Notes under the pieces: model-generated
What the model was told of the DNA's origin: nothing
The model's database searches: none
What the model saw: only the letters and a program-made list of their open reading frames with translations
Translations under genes and position numbers: made by a program
In this document: piece after piece, positions 32,322 through 43,590 of the stretch
How positions within the stretch are numbered: the first letter of the stretch is position 1
How the letters are laid out: every line of letters starts with the position of its first letter
Assembly (NCBI GenBank): GCA_037501455.1
Contig: CM074865.1
Coordinates: forward strand, 40,406,501-40,470,500
Length of the DNA: 64,000 bases
Origin: Lantana camara
Lineage: Eukaryota; Streptophyta; Magnoliopsida; Lamiales; Verbenaceae
Reading direction: 5' to 3'

Positions 32322-32481
32322 AGAGACGGGGATTCTCTTATTTTTGTTTGAGAGACGGGGTACTCTCTTTGTTTGCGAGAGACGGGGTTCTCTCATTGTT
32401 GTTGGAGAGACGGGGTTCTCTCATTGCTGCTCGAGAGACGGGGCTCTCTCCTTGTCGTTTGTGAGAGACGGGGAATCTCTC
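32322..32481 (+). repeat. E6 GAGAGACGGGG hairpin array, copy 1
   Basis: Six units of about 28 bp, each GAGAGA-CGGGGN-TCTCTC (32322-32338, 32350-32367, 32377-32394, 32405-32422, 32433-32450, 32463-32481). The 6-bp arms and CGGGG loop are constant and the spacers are T/G-rich. It lies just upstream of the GAGGAC hairpin and PPT. Copy 2 at 39227-39386. Confidence 0.9.
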
Positions 32482-32505
32482 ATTGTTTGATTTCAAGCGT
32501 GTTTT

Positions 32506-32523
32506 GAATCCGAGGACGGATTC
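32506..32523 (+). other. E6 pre-PPT hairpin with GAGGAC loop, copy 1
   Basis: GAATCC-GAGGAC-GGATTC, a perfect 6-bp stem, followed by the PPT. E6 has no pol frame, yet keeps the loop and a paired stem, which argues the hairpin is conserved as nucleic acid rather than as codons. Copy 2 at 39411-39428. Confidence 0.78.
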
Positions 32524-32541
32524 CTTTTAAGGGGGAGAGAT

Positions 32542-35500
32542 TGCAACGCCCCAGTTTTTCAGTTTTAATAATGTGGCGTATTTGTTTATAAATTGCGCAA
32601 ATTAATTATTTAATTATATGATTAATTGTTTATAAGTGTTTTTATTTGATTTAAACTGTAAACTATTGTTACTCTAATTTAATTCATTTTATTTTACTTT
32701 GATATTTAGTGTTTAATTTCTTAATTAAGGTTTCATGTTACCTTAACTATTTCGGTAATTTCATTAATTAATTTCAACATGTTATTAGTTGGTTTTAATT
32801 TAATTAATATGGAATTTAAGTTTTAGTAAATTATTTATAACAATATGAATTCGTTCATGTGCATGAGTGTTCTATTTGTGCTTCGTTCATATATGTAATG
32901 ATATCGGATTGGTATGGAAATTTAGTATGTCTTAAATATGTGTGTTATGAACTTACCTATATGCTCGGTTTATGTTTTCGGATTCATTTAACATGTTTAT
33001 GAATTTAATTTTGATTGTGGAACCAAATCGGGTGCTAACGAGCAATTAGCGCACCCTTGGTTCCGTACGTGATATCTTGAGCTCGGGAATTCGGATTCGA
33101 ATTCCGACACCTCCGTTGCCTTCGTATCGACGATTCGGAGACAATGGAACAAGCCTCATGCCTTTTTGAAATCATTAAGACCTCCGAAATCCAACCGTAA
33201 CGAGCAACTCGTGCAAGAGGAACTCCTTTGGTTGACTAGTCTTCATGGTGGGACCCCTTAACACCTCCCTAACCTAACCATACCTTAACCATGGCTTGTG
33301 TACCTTGGGATAAGCCTTTATCTTCCCTTTGTGTTCTGAAAACCGAACAAATATCCCCCTTTTTGCAGCTGGAACTGATCGAGAGAGAGAGAGAGGAGAA
33401 AGAAGAAGGAAACCTTGGCCCTTTTGTGATTTTGAGCTCAAATCACCATTTTTCTTCACCAAATCTTCAAGGTATGAATATTTATGTCTTCTCTACTCTA
33501 TTATACTTGATTTCATCTACTTACATCATGTTTTGGATCAGATTTGATTAGGGTTTGGGTTAAGAGCATGAATAGGGTTTTGGGGGAAATTGCTCTTGTG
33601 ACCTTGCTTGGTTGTGCAGCTGTTTTCCTTGCTTGTAAATGATTATATGAGCTTGTTTCTTGGCCAATTTCTTTCCCAACTGATAGTATATGATGTTAGG
33701 AGGATTTCATCTCTTGCTCCTTTAATGAAATTATGAGATATGGAGCTCCAAACTTGATGATCTAATTGATTCCCCTGTTTTCGAACTGTTGTGTGAAATA
33801 TTGTGTTGATGCTTGATCAAATGGTCTCCATTTCGTGTGAAATTGCATGGAGTTGATGTACACTCATTACTCTATATGTTAACATTCATGTTTCAAGTAT
33901 TTGGATCCATTTGAAGCCTCAAAACCGAAGTACATGGCCTGTTTTTATGCATGCTTCATGACAGAATTGTTGCTGTTGTGTTTGGTAACTTGTTGGTCGT
34001 TCTAATGTGCTTTAAATTGTACCATTTTACATATATATGATGTATATTGGTTTTTTAGTATGTTAGCATGCATTCCCCAAAGTTTCAGATCCAAATTCAA
34101 CCCCTAAGTACTTGATCAAGGCATGATGGAATCATTAGGGCTCATATGTACGATTTTGGCGACCCAGTTTTGTTGCATGGATTCGATGATCTTAACGTGT
34201 GATTTATCCTTTGAACTCTAAATGAAAAATGTTCATAACATGCTAAATATGTTGTATATTAAGTTTCAGAGCATTTGGAGTTCATTTGGTATGTTTTTAG
34301 ATTGATTTGGTATGAGTTCAGTTTTGCCGGAAAAACTTTGTGTGTGGATAAGTTCTGTATCGTGACACCCCCGTGTCTCATTTACTCATAAGAGTGAGAC
34401 ACGGGCGTGTCACACCTTCTGGGCAGCTCTGTACTGAGCCACGCCCGTGGCTCAGTTTGGCTAGGGTTGGTGACACCCCCGTGTCCCTTCCCCTGCGCAG
34501 TCCGTGTTGCTTCCTTTTCGGTTTTTGATTTGTTTCACCTCCTTAATGACTTTATCTCCTTTTGTGTTGAACTATGAACTTGTTTTGCTTTATGTTGGGA
34601 GCATTATGGTGTAATTTCATGGCTTTTGGATGTGTTATAGGCATGCTTTTACGTAATGCCGTTTATGTGTGTTTATATGTCGTTTATGAATCGCATAACT
34701 TATTTTCCATATCATATGATTTCTTCTTGTTGTCAAACCTTGGAAATATGCTATCTTATGTAATATGAGGTATATAGTAGCTTGTTGGGAGAGCTTGAAT
34801 ATGTTCTATGCTCCTATTTGAGTTCTTGAAATAAATTGATTGGACATATGAATTGAAGAATTTGAATGATTTATGATTGAACAAGTGAATGAATTGGTTA
34901 TATGATTTTCATGACTTAATATGATCTTTATGCCTTCATATCATGCTTGTGCATTGCCGTACGTCATATATGGTTCATTAAGAGTCTTGAGCCTCACGAA
35001 CACGTCTTGTGGTCTTTTGTACAGTTTGTCTCCAGGGTGGAGAGCTTTTGATCGTTCAGGCACTTGGTGCTCTATCCTTGTAACTTCACGGTTCAGGTGA
35101 GGGTGGTTTTGTTTTAACTATGTAACAAACCCTACAACCCTTATGTGAAAAGCTTTGGCCAAAACCTTATGATTATATATATATGGTTTTCAAATGAAGT
35201 TATCGAGTAAATCCTTCTGAATTGTGCGTATGAGCGTATATAAACTTAAAAATGGTTTTGTAATGAGGCTATGCTCCAAACCGTGTGTCTTCATGCTAGC
35301 TACGGAATAGGATGACACGGAGAGGTACGTATATAGCATATGCCGAATTACACGGTAAGGTATGATTCTTATAGTATGTATTGATCGAGTAAACCCTTTT
35401 CAAATGATTTATGAATTATGATATGTACTTATGAATTGATATGTTTGGCGAGACACATTTACGATTTATGATTGAACGGGCCCCGGGACTTAGTATATGT

Positions 35501-36570
35501 GGCTAACCGAGGAAGCAAGGGCTGACGGGGATCCCATATACTAGTCCCACTATTGAACAGCGGTACCGGACCTCGTCAGGAGATTGGCGGGGAAAGGGAG
35601 CTGAGTGCCATCTGGGGAGTCATGTAACCCCTTTTGGTCAATGATTGGGTGGTCGGGCCTTGCAAACCCACCACCAACCCGGAGGAAGAAGGTTGGAACT
35701 TATTTATGATTGAAATGATTGATTGACTGATTGATTATCGATTGATAGGCACTGTGCGGGAAGGCCGGGAATCGGATTGCCCAAACAATATATTTAGGAC
35801 ATGATTTATGGTCTGTGTATTATGATATATTGCATGATCGCTTAATCAATATATTAATGATATTTGTCGTACACGGTCGGAGTTTGGATGGAGATTGTGC
35901 ACGCTCACTCGCCGAGCCTTATATTTATGTATGATTTATGAATGTAATGAATTTAATATGAATTAGTCGTAACAGTCGAGCATTGTTTATCTATTTTCTT
36001 GCCCTTTTCGGGAACTAAATTCAATTAAAACCTTGCTCGGGATTTATGACTTGCATGTGCATGTTTTATAAATATGTATCGCTCCTACTCACTCAGTCTT
36101 CTAGAGACTGACCCCTTTCCCTCCCCAATCTTTTTAGTGTGCAGGTTTGATCTTTGGAGTTTCGAGCTAGGCGGAGGTGTTTGGAGTCTTTAAGTGGGTT
36201 GAGTTAGGGTAGGAGAGTTTTTGCACTCATTCATGTATTGGATTTATGTATGATTCGATTTCATAGTCTCTGGAACTTGAATAATTATATAATTGTTAGT
36301 GAATTGCTTTTACTGGGTTTTGTTATGTTTTAAAAGAGGCCTGAAGAGCCCAAATTCCGTTTATGGCTTGTATGATTCAACTTTGGCTTTGCTATGCAAT
36401 ATATTTTGTTGATTGGTTTTCATTGCAGGGTCTAGTTCCGCCTAGCTTAGGAGGGTTTTTATGTTTGTCTCCCATTCGCTAGGGTTTGATACGGGTACGG
36501 ATTTACTATTTCGTTACTCGTGTTGAGCCTTAGTGCGGGGGATGTGGCGCCTCACGTGCGGGGTGCTACA
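32542..36570 (+). mobile_element. E6 LTR2 (middle LTR, 4029 bp, mosaic)
   Basis: Starts TGCAACGCCCC like LTR3, not TGTAAAGC like LTR1. All diagnostic bases to about 33186 match LTR3; from about 33973 on they match LTR1. A few private changes (for example near 33320 and 34962) show it is a real separate copy. The crossover is therefore between 33186 and 33973. Confidence 0.93.
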
Positions 36571-39446
36571 TCCTTAAGTGGTATCAGAGCCCAGTTGCAA
36601 AACCGGTGTTCTCGTGTCGTGTGTGAGTCAGTCTAGGCCGTACGGCTTAGGGACTATATGGAAATGTGTGCATTGCATTGATCTTGAACATGAATTTGGC
36701 TTTCCTTTTTGAATTTGGCTAGACTATCTGTTGTAATTACATAAGGATCCTTGCAATAATTGTTGAAAATGTGTCATGAGCATGCACTAATCGCATGCAT
36801 CTACTCTTGAAGTAAGCTATGATTATAGGTTATGAAGATAATATCAAACCACGGCCAAGTTCTATGACAAAGAAGATCGATTGCAAACCTTCTGATTCAT
36901 GGAAGATGGGCAGGATACTCTGGGAAGAATGTAGAGCATTAGAGATGTGAGACTTCCCAAATGGAGCTGTGTACCTGGGCTCGACAAGAAGGATTTCTGA
37001 TTAAGCCTAGTGAATTGAAATCAAGTCTATCGAAGTTAAGACCGGGAAGAGTTGGACTTGGGTGCTCTGGATTTCGATCGTGATGGGAAACTCATAAACA
37101 ATAGTCACGGTAATCTTGAGCAAGGTGTTGAGTGGGAGATGAGCTTGTTTTTCCAAGACCAAGCTGAATTGTCATGTCGTGAAGTTGAAATGGAAGATAT
37201 GAAGCAACAAATGGAAACGGTAAAGAAAGGCAACCACTCCTTGAAAGGAAATCATGCTGTCAAATGTAAGCAGTGGGAGGTGAATTGAACTTTCGAAAGG
37301 GTAAGTGCGGGATTCTTGATTGAGACGACGATTGGAAGTAAAGGTCGAATTTAGAGAATAGATTGGATGCTAACTCCTTGGAAGTGGAAGATACAAGTTG
37401 ATTTATAAAGATGCATGGGAATCTCGAAGACCGTGGGAAAGGCAAGGAATAATTACCAAGTCAAAGTAACCGCGGGACTTGGAGTAGCAAGGAAAAGCTG
37501 TCGAGCTAACTACTTACCCCATTGGTGACAGGTTCCAAAGCATTCATAGCACGTGCATCATATTTTGCATTAATTATTTATTCTCTTGATCTTATGTTAT
37601 TCGTGCATTTCTAATTGGTTTCGTTGCGCTAAGGTATTGTATAATTGCTTGATGTAAACGTGACCCATGCATGGTCATTTTAACCCAACATGCATTTTAG
37701 TGTTTACTTGATAGGAAGTCCTTTCGCCTCAACTATCAAGTATCAGTGCAACTGAGCCGCATCTGAGTTATGAGGAAGGTGAATTTGGGAAATAAAGAAC
37801 TTTAGGTAAGGGATAGGTTAGTGGAAAGGACCTCCGAAGGAAAGTCAGATTAGATTCATCTTTGGGGTGTTCGGATCGAATAAGAATGGGGAAGAGAGAT
37901 TGAGGGAGTTCGATGAAAGAGCAAAATTTTAAGGGGGAGAGCACGACCGAGAGATAAAATGGAAGATGGAAGTAATGCTCGAATAAATATGTCAATAGCA
38001 ACAACGGGGATGCAAATTAAGGAGAATCCGGAAATCCTAATGGTGGCCATTGGAAATGAATAAGAGGACGGTAATGGTTAAGTTGTTAAGAGAGAAGTGA
38101 CGATGCCAAATTCGGGGAAGGATTTTTCGAGATATAAAGAAGAAAGTTTGCTGAACGACTCTATGCCTGGAATTCCGAATTGGGAGTGATGAAATTATAT
38201 GGGTCTTTCTGTGACCTCCTAAGATGGAATTAACTAAAGGAAAATTGGATCAATCTATTATATGAGGAGATGTTGTCGGCCAAGATTTATTTAGTAGAAG
38301 TATTAAGGGATCCGAGACAACATTATTAAGTTATCGGTTCTATCAAAAATGATCCAGAGTAATCCAATAAAGTACAAAAGGGGTTCAATAATGACAATAT
38401 TATCAAGTCTTCGGTTAGTCCCACGATAATCCGGAAGAAACCAAACCGGAGAAGATGATCATTGGAGGATTTACATCGAACTTCAAGAGTCATCAAGAAC
38501 ACTCTATCTTCGATTCAAGAAATGTGGAGCTAGATGCCAAATATAAACCTAAGGGGTCAAAGGGAATGAATGGATACCAGGAACAGAAGATGGAAAAAGG
38601 ATTCGTGTTAAGGTAGATCCTAATGACGAATACCTCTAGGTAGGGATTGAATCGTCAAGGTGGTCAGGGGTAGTTATTCTTGAGGATATTTTAAACTCTG
38701 ATATGAGTAAGATAGTAGCTATGGATCTAACATTGAGAGGGATGGTCTAAGGATATTCGGGGAGGTCAAGCGCGGTTAATTAAAAAGAATTGGATGGTCG
38801 AACGAAGATTGCGGGAAATGGTGAAGACTGGAAATAGTACAAGTCAGAACGGATCCAAGAGTATGATCCTTAAAGGATTTATCAATAGCTTCACCGAGGA
38901 ACCTTGAAGAGGTTCAAGACAAGCTGACCACTGAGCTATCTTCAGGATAGATCCTACACTGGACAACGACAACTCTCAATTCTAAACTTTGAAACTTCGG
39001 TGAACGGTACTTATAGCATTCATGATACATGCATCCATGCAAATTTAACTTATATAATTTTTATGTTAGGTGCTTTAATCTTGTATTGTGTTAAATTACT
39101 TGGAATAATTGGATATTAATGTGGGCTACATTTATTACTTGCTTTGGGTGCCTTACGTGATTTTAAATTTGGTTTTGCGTGAGTTGCTTGGGAGTATTGG
39201 AGACTTCCTTGCTTTATTTTCGGTTAAGAGACGGGGATTCTCTTATTTTTGTTTGAGAGACGGGGTACTCTCTTTGTTTGCGAGAGACGGGGTTCTCTCA
39301 TTGTTGTTGGAGAGACGGGGTTCTCTCATTGCTGCTCGAGAGACGGGGCTCTCTCCTTGTCGTTTGTGAGAGACGGGGAATCTCTCATTGTTTGATTTCA
39401 AGCGTGTTTTGAATCCGAGGACGGATTCCTTTTAAGGGGGAGAGAT
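36571..39446 (+). mobile_element. E6 internal region 2
   Basis: Same length and almost the same sequence as 29666-32541; the only difference noticed is GATTCATGG for GAGGCATGG near 36891. Includes the hairpin array 39227-39386, the GAGGAC hairpin 39411-39428 and the PPT 39434-39446. Confidence 0.92.
36579..36590 (+). promoter_or_regulatory. E6 PBS, second copy
   Basis: TGGTATCAGAGC, 8 nt after LTR2. Confidence 0.92.
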
Positions 39447-42400
39447 TGCAACGCCCCAGTTTTTCAGTTTTAATAATGTGGCGTATTTGTTTATAAATTG
39501 CGCAAATTAATTATTTAATTATATGATTAATTGTTTATAAGTGTTTTTATTTGATTTAAACTGTAAACTATTGTTACTCTAATTTAATTCATTTTATTTT
39601 ACTTTGATATTTAGTGTTTAATTTCTTAATTAAGGTTTCATGTTACCTTAACTATTTCGGTAATTTCATTAATTAATTTCAACATGTTATTAGTTGGTTT
39701 TAATTTAATTAATATGGAATTTAAGTTTTAGTAAATTATTTATAACAATATGAATTCGTTCATGTGCATGAGTGTTCTATTTGTGCTTCGTTCATATATG
39801 TAATGATATCGGATTGGTATGGAAATTTAGTATGTCTTAAATATGTGTGTTATGAACTTACCTATATGCTCGGTTTATGTTTTCGGATTCATTTAACATG
39901 TTTATGAATTTAATTTTGATTGTGGAACCAAATCGGGTGCTAACGAGCAATTAGCGCACCCTTGGTTCCGTACGTGATATCTTGAGCTCGGGAATTCGGA
40001 TTCGAATTCCGACACCTCCGTTGCCTTCGTATCGACGATTCGGAGACAATGGAACAAGCCTCATGCCTTTTTGAAATCATTAAGACCTCCGAAATCCAAC
40101 CGTAACGAGCAACTCGTGCAAGAGGAACTCCTTTGGTTGACTAGTCTTCATGGTGGGACCCCTTAACACCTCCCTAACCTAACCATACCTTAACCATGGC
40201 TTGTGTACCTTGGGATAAGCCTTTCTCTTCCCTTTGTGTTCTGAAAACCGAACAAATATCCCCCTTTTTGCAGCTGGAACTGATCGAGAGAGAGAGAGAG
40301 GAGAAAGAAGAAGGAAACCTTGGCCCTTTTGTGATTTTGAGCTCAAATCACCATTTTTCTTCACCAAATCTTCAAGGTATGAATATTTATGTCTTCTCTA
40401 CTCTATTATACTTGATTTCATCTACTTACATCATGTTTTGGATCAGATTTGATTAGGGTTTGGGTTAAGAGCATGAATAGGGTTTTGGGGGAAATTGCTC
40501 TTGTGACCTTGCTTGGTTGTGCAGCTGTTTTCCTTGCTTGTAAATGATTATATGAGCTTGTTTCTTGGCCAATTTCTTTCCCAACTGATAGTATATGATG
40601 TTAGGAGGATTTCATCTCTTGCTCCTTTAATGAAATTATGAGATATGGAGCTCCAAACTTGATGATCTAATTGATTCCCCTGTTTTCGAACTGTTGTGTG
40701 AAATATTGTGTTGATGCTTGATCAAATGGTCTCCATTTCGTGTGAAATTGCATGGAGTTGATGTACACTCATTACTCTATATGTTAACATTCATGTTTCA
40801 AGTATTTGGATCCATTTGAAGCCTCAAAACCGAAGTACATGGCCTGTTTTTATGCATGCTTCATGACAGAATTGTTGTTGTTGTGTTTGGTAACTTGTTG
40901 GTCATTCTAATGTGCTTTAAATTGTACCATTTTGCATATATATGATGTATATTGGTTGTTTAGTATGTTAGAATGCATTCCCCAAAGTTTCAGATCCAAA
41001 TTCAACCCCTAAGTACTTGATCAAGGCATGATGGAATCATTAGGGCTCATATGTACGATTTTGGCGACCCAGTTTTGTTGCATGGATTCGATGATCTTAA
41101 CGTGTGATTTAGCCTTTTCACTCTCAATGAAAAATGTTCATAACATGCTAAATATGTTGTATATTAAGTTTCAGAGCATTTGGAGTTCATTTGGTATGTT
41201 TTTAGGTTGATTTGGTATGAGTTCAGTTTTGCCGGAAAAACTTTGTGTGTGGATAAGTTCTGTACCGTGACACCCCCGTGTCTCATTTACTCATAAGAGT
41301 GAGACACGGGCGTGTCACACCTTCTGGGCAGCTCTGTACTGAGCCACGCCCGTGGCTCAGTTTCGCTAGGGTTGGTGACACCCCCGTGTCCCTTCCCCTG
41401 CGCAGTCCGTGTTGCTTCCTTTTCGGTTTTTGATTTGTTTCACCTCCTTAATGACTTTATCTCCTTTTGTGTTGAACTATGAACTTGTTTTGCTTTATGT
41501 TGGGAGCATTATGGTGTAATTTCATGGCTTTTGGATGTGTTATAGGCATGCTTTTACGTAATGCCGTTTATGTGTGTTTATATGTCGTTTATGAATCGCA
41601 TAACTTATTTTCCATATCATATGATTTCTTCTTGTTGTCAAACCTTGGAAATATGCTATCTTATGTAATATGAGGTATATAGTAGCTTGTTGGGAGAGCT
41701 TGAATATGTTCTATGCTCCTATTTGAGTTCTTGAAATAAATTGATTGGACATATGAATTAAAGAATTTGAATGATTTATGATTGAACAAGTGAATGAATT
41801 GGTTATATGATTTTCATGACTTAATATGATCTTTATGCCTTCATATCATGCTTGTGCATTGCCGTGCGTCATATATGGTTCATTAAGAGTCTTGAGCCTC
41901 ACAAACACGTCTTGTGGTCTTTTGTACAGTTTGTCTCCAGGGTGGAGAGCTTTTGATCGTTCAGGCACTTGGTGCTCTATCCTTGTAACTTCACGGTTCA
42001 GGTGAGGGTGGTTTTGTTTTAACTATGTAACAAACCCTACAACCCTTATGTGAAAAGCTTTGGCCAAAACCTTATGATTATATATATATGATTTTCAAAT
42101 GAAGTTATCGAGTAAATCCTTCTAAATTATGCGTATGAGCGTATATAAACTTAAAAATGGTTTTGTAATGAGGCTATGCTCCAAACCGTGTGTCTTCATG
42201 CTAGCTACGGAATAGGATGACACGGAGAGGTACGTATATAGCATATGCCGAATTACACGGTAAGGTATGATTCTTATAGTATGTATTGATCGAGTAAACC
42301 CTTTTCAAATGATTTATGAATTATGATATGTACTTATGAATTGATATGTTTGGCGAGACACATTTACGATTTATGATTGAACGGGCCCCGGGACTTAGTA

Positions 42401-43477
42401 TATGTGGCTAACCGAGGAAGCAAGGGCTGACGGGGATCCCATATACTAGTCCCACTATTGAACAGCGGTACCGGACCTCGTCAGGAGATTGGCGGGGAAA
42501 GGGAGCTGAGTGCCATCTGGGGAGTCATGTAACCCCTTTTGGTCAATGATTGGGTGGTCGGGCCTTGCAAACCCACCACCAACCCGGAGGAAGAAGGTTG
42601 GAACTTATTTATGATTGAAATGATTGATTGACTGATTGATTATCGATTGATAGGCACTGTGCGGGAAGGCCGGGAATCGGATTGCCCAAACAATATATTT
42701 AGGACATGATTTATGGTCTGTGTGTATTATGATATATTGCATGATCGCTTAATCAATATATTAATGATATTTGTCGTAGACGGTCGGAGTTTGGATGGAG
42801 ATTGTGCACCCTCACTCGCCGAGCCTTATATTTATGTATGATTTATGAATGTAATGAATTTAATATGAATTAGTCGTAACAGTCGAGCATTGTTTATCTA
42901 TTTTCTTGCCCTTTTCGGGAACTAAATTCAATTAAAACCTTGCTCGGGATTTATGACTTGCATGTGCATGTTTTATATATATGTATCGCTCCTGCTCACT
43001 CAGTCTTCTAGAGACTGACCCCTTTCCCTCCCCAATCTTTTTAGTGTGCAGGTTTGATCTTTGGAGTTTCGAGCTAGGCGGAGGTGTTTGGAGTCTTTAA
43101 GTGGGTTGAGTTAGGGTAGGAGAGTTTTTGCACTCATTCACGTATTGCATTTATGTATGATTCGATTTCATAGTCTCTGGAACTTGAATAATTATACAAT
43201 TGTTAGTGAATTGCTTTTACTGGGTTTTGTTATGTTTTAAAAGAGGCCTGAAGAGCCCAAATTCCGTTTATGGCATGTATGATTGAACTTTGGCTTTGCT
43301 ATGCAATATATTTTGTTGATTGGTTTTCATTGCAGGGTCTAGTTCCGCCTAGCTTAGGAGGGTTTTTATGTTTGTCTCCCGTTCGCTAGGGTTTGATACG
43401 GGTGCGGATTTACTATTTCGTTACTCGTGTTGAGCCTTAGTGCGGGGGATGTGGCGCCTCACGTGCGGGGTGCTACA
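39447..43477 (+). mobile_element. E6 LTR3 (4031 bp)
   Basis: Starts TGCAACGCCCC, ends GGGTGCTACA, followed by CTTTA. By eye it differs from LTR1 at about 40 positions (about 1%), including a 2-bp GT insertion near 42722. Donor at 40376/40377, palindromes 41265-41393, island 42385-42600. Confidence 0.93.
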
Positions 43478-43482
43478 CTTTA
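43478..43482 (+). repeat. E6 target-site duplication, right (CTTTA)
   Basis: Matches 25632-25636. Confidence 0.93.
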
Positions 43483-43590
43483 TATATCTTGATTTTATTT
43501 TATACACTTTAATATTATGATTTCCTTCGTGTTACATGTTTTATTGTGAAATATGTGGTTCATAACATTGGCACTTTAACTCGACATGCA
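43483..43590 (+). mobile_element. E5 internal region, continuation between E6 and E7
   Basis: 108 bp that continue E5 after E6. The end (GGCACTTTAACTCGACATGCA) aligns with E6 internal sequence near 30770-30790, supporting E5 and E6 as relatives. It is cut by E7 at 43591; the preceding ATGCA is the expected E7 target duplication. Confidence 0.75.

Larger units (their letters stand above)
29666..32541 (+). mobile_element. E6 internal region 1 (2876 bp, no gag-pol)
   Basis: Begins with the PBS spacer and ends with the PPT AAGGGGGAGAGAT (32529-32541). A splice-acceptor-like GATTATAG lies at 29916-29923. No retroelement protein domain is found in any frame. The longest candidate frame (30147-30383, 78 codons, MDLGALDF start) has no recognised domain and is listed separately. 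Near the 3' end are a 28-bp-period hairpin array and the GAGGAC hairpin. This fits a large retrotransposon derivative that keeps cis signals only. Confidence 0.9.
25637..43477 (+). mobile_element. E6: tandem non-autonomous LTR element (LTR-int-LTR-int-LTR)
   Basis: Three LTRs start at 25637, 32542 and 39447, exactly 6905 bp apart, with two internal regions of 2876 bp. A single CTTTA duplication flanks the array, so one insertion was followed by unequal recombination. The internal regions are almost identical (a 2-base difference near 29986/36891 seen by eye). The middle LTR is mosaic: its first ~640 bp follow LTR3 and its last ~2600 bp follow LTR1. No gag-pol is present; it must be mobilised in trans. 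Confidence 0.95.

Noticed and set aside
32322..32481. Regular repeat-spacer pattern suggestive of a CRISPR array
   Set aside because: Units are self-palindromic with short T/G-rich similar spacers, inside a plant LTR element; no cas genes or prokaryotic context.
25637..43477. Satellite DNA or segmental duplication as explanation of the 6905-bp period
   Set aside because: Units coincide exactly with LTR and internal borders, one CTTTA duplication surrounds all, and the middle LTR is mosaic. An assembly duplication is less likely given private differences in LTR2, but long reads should decide.
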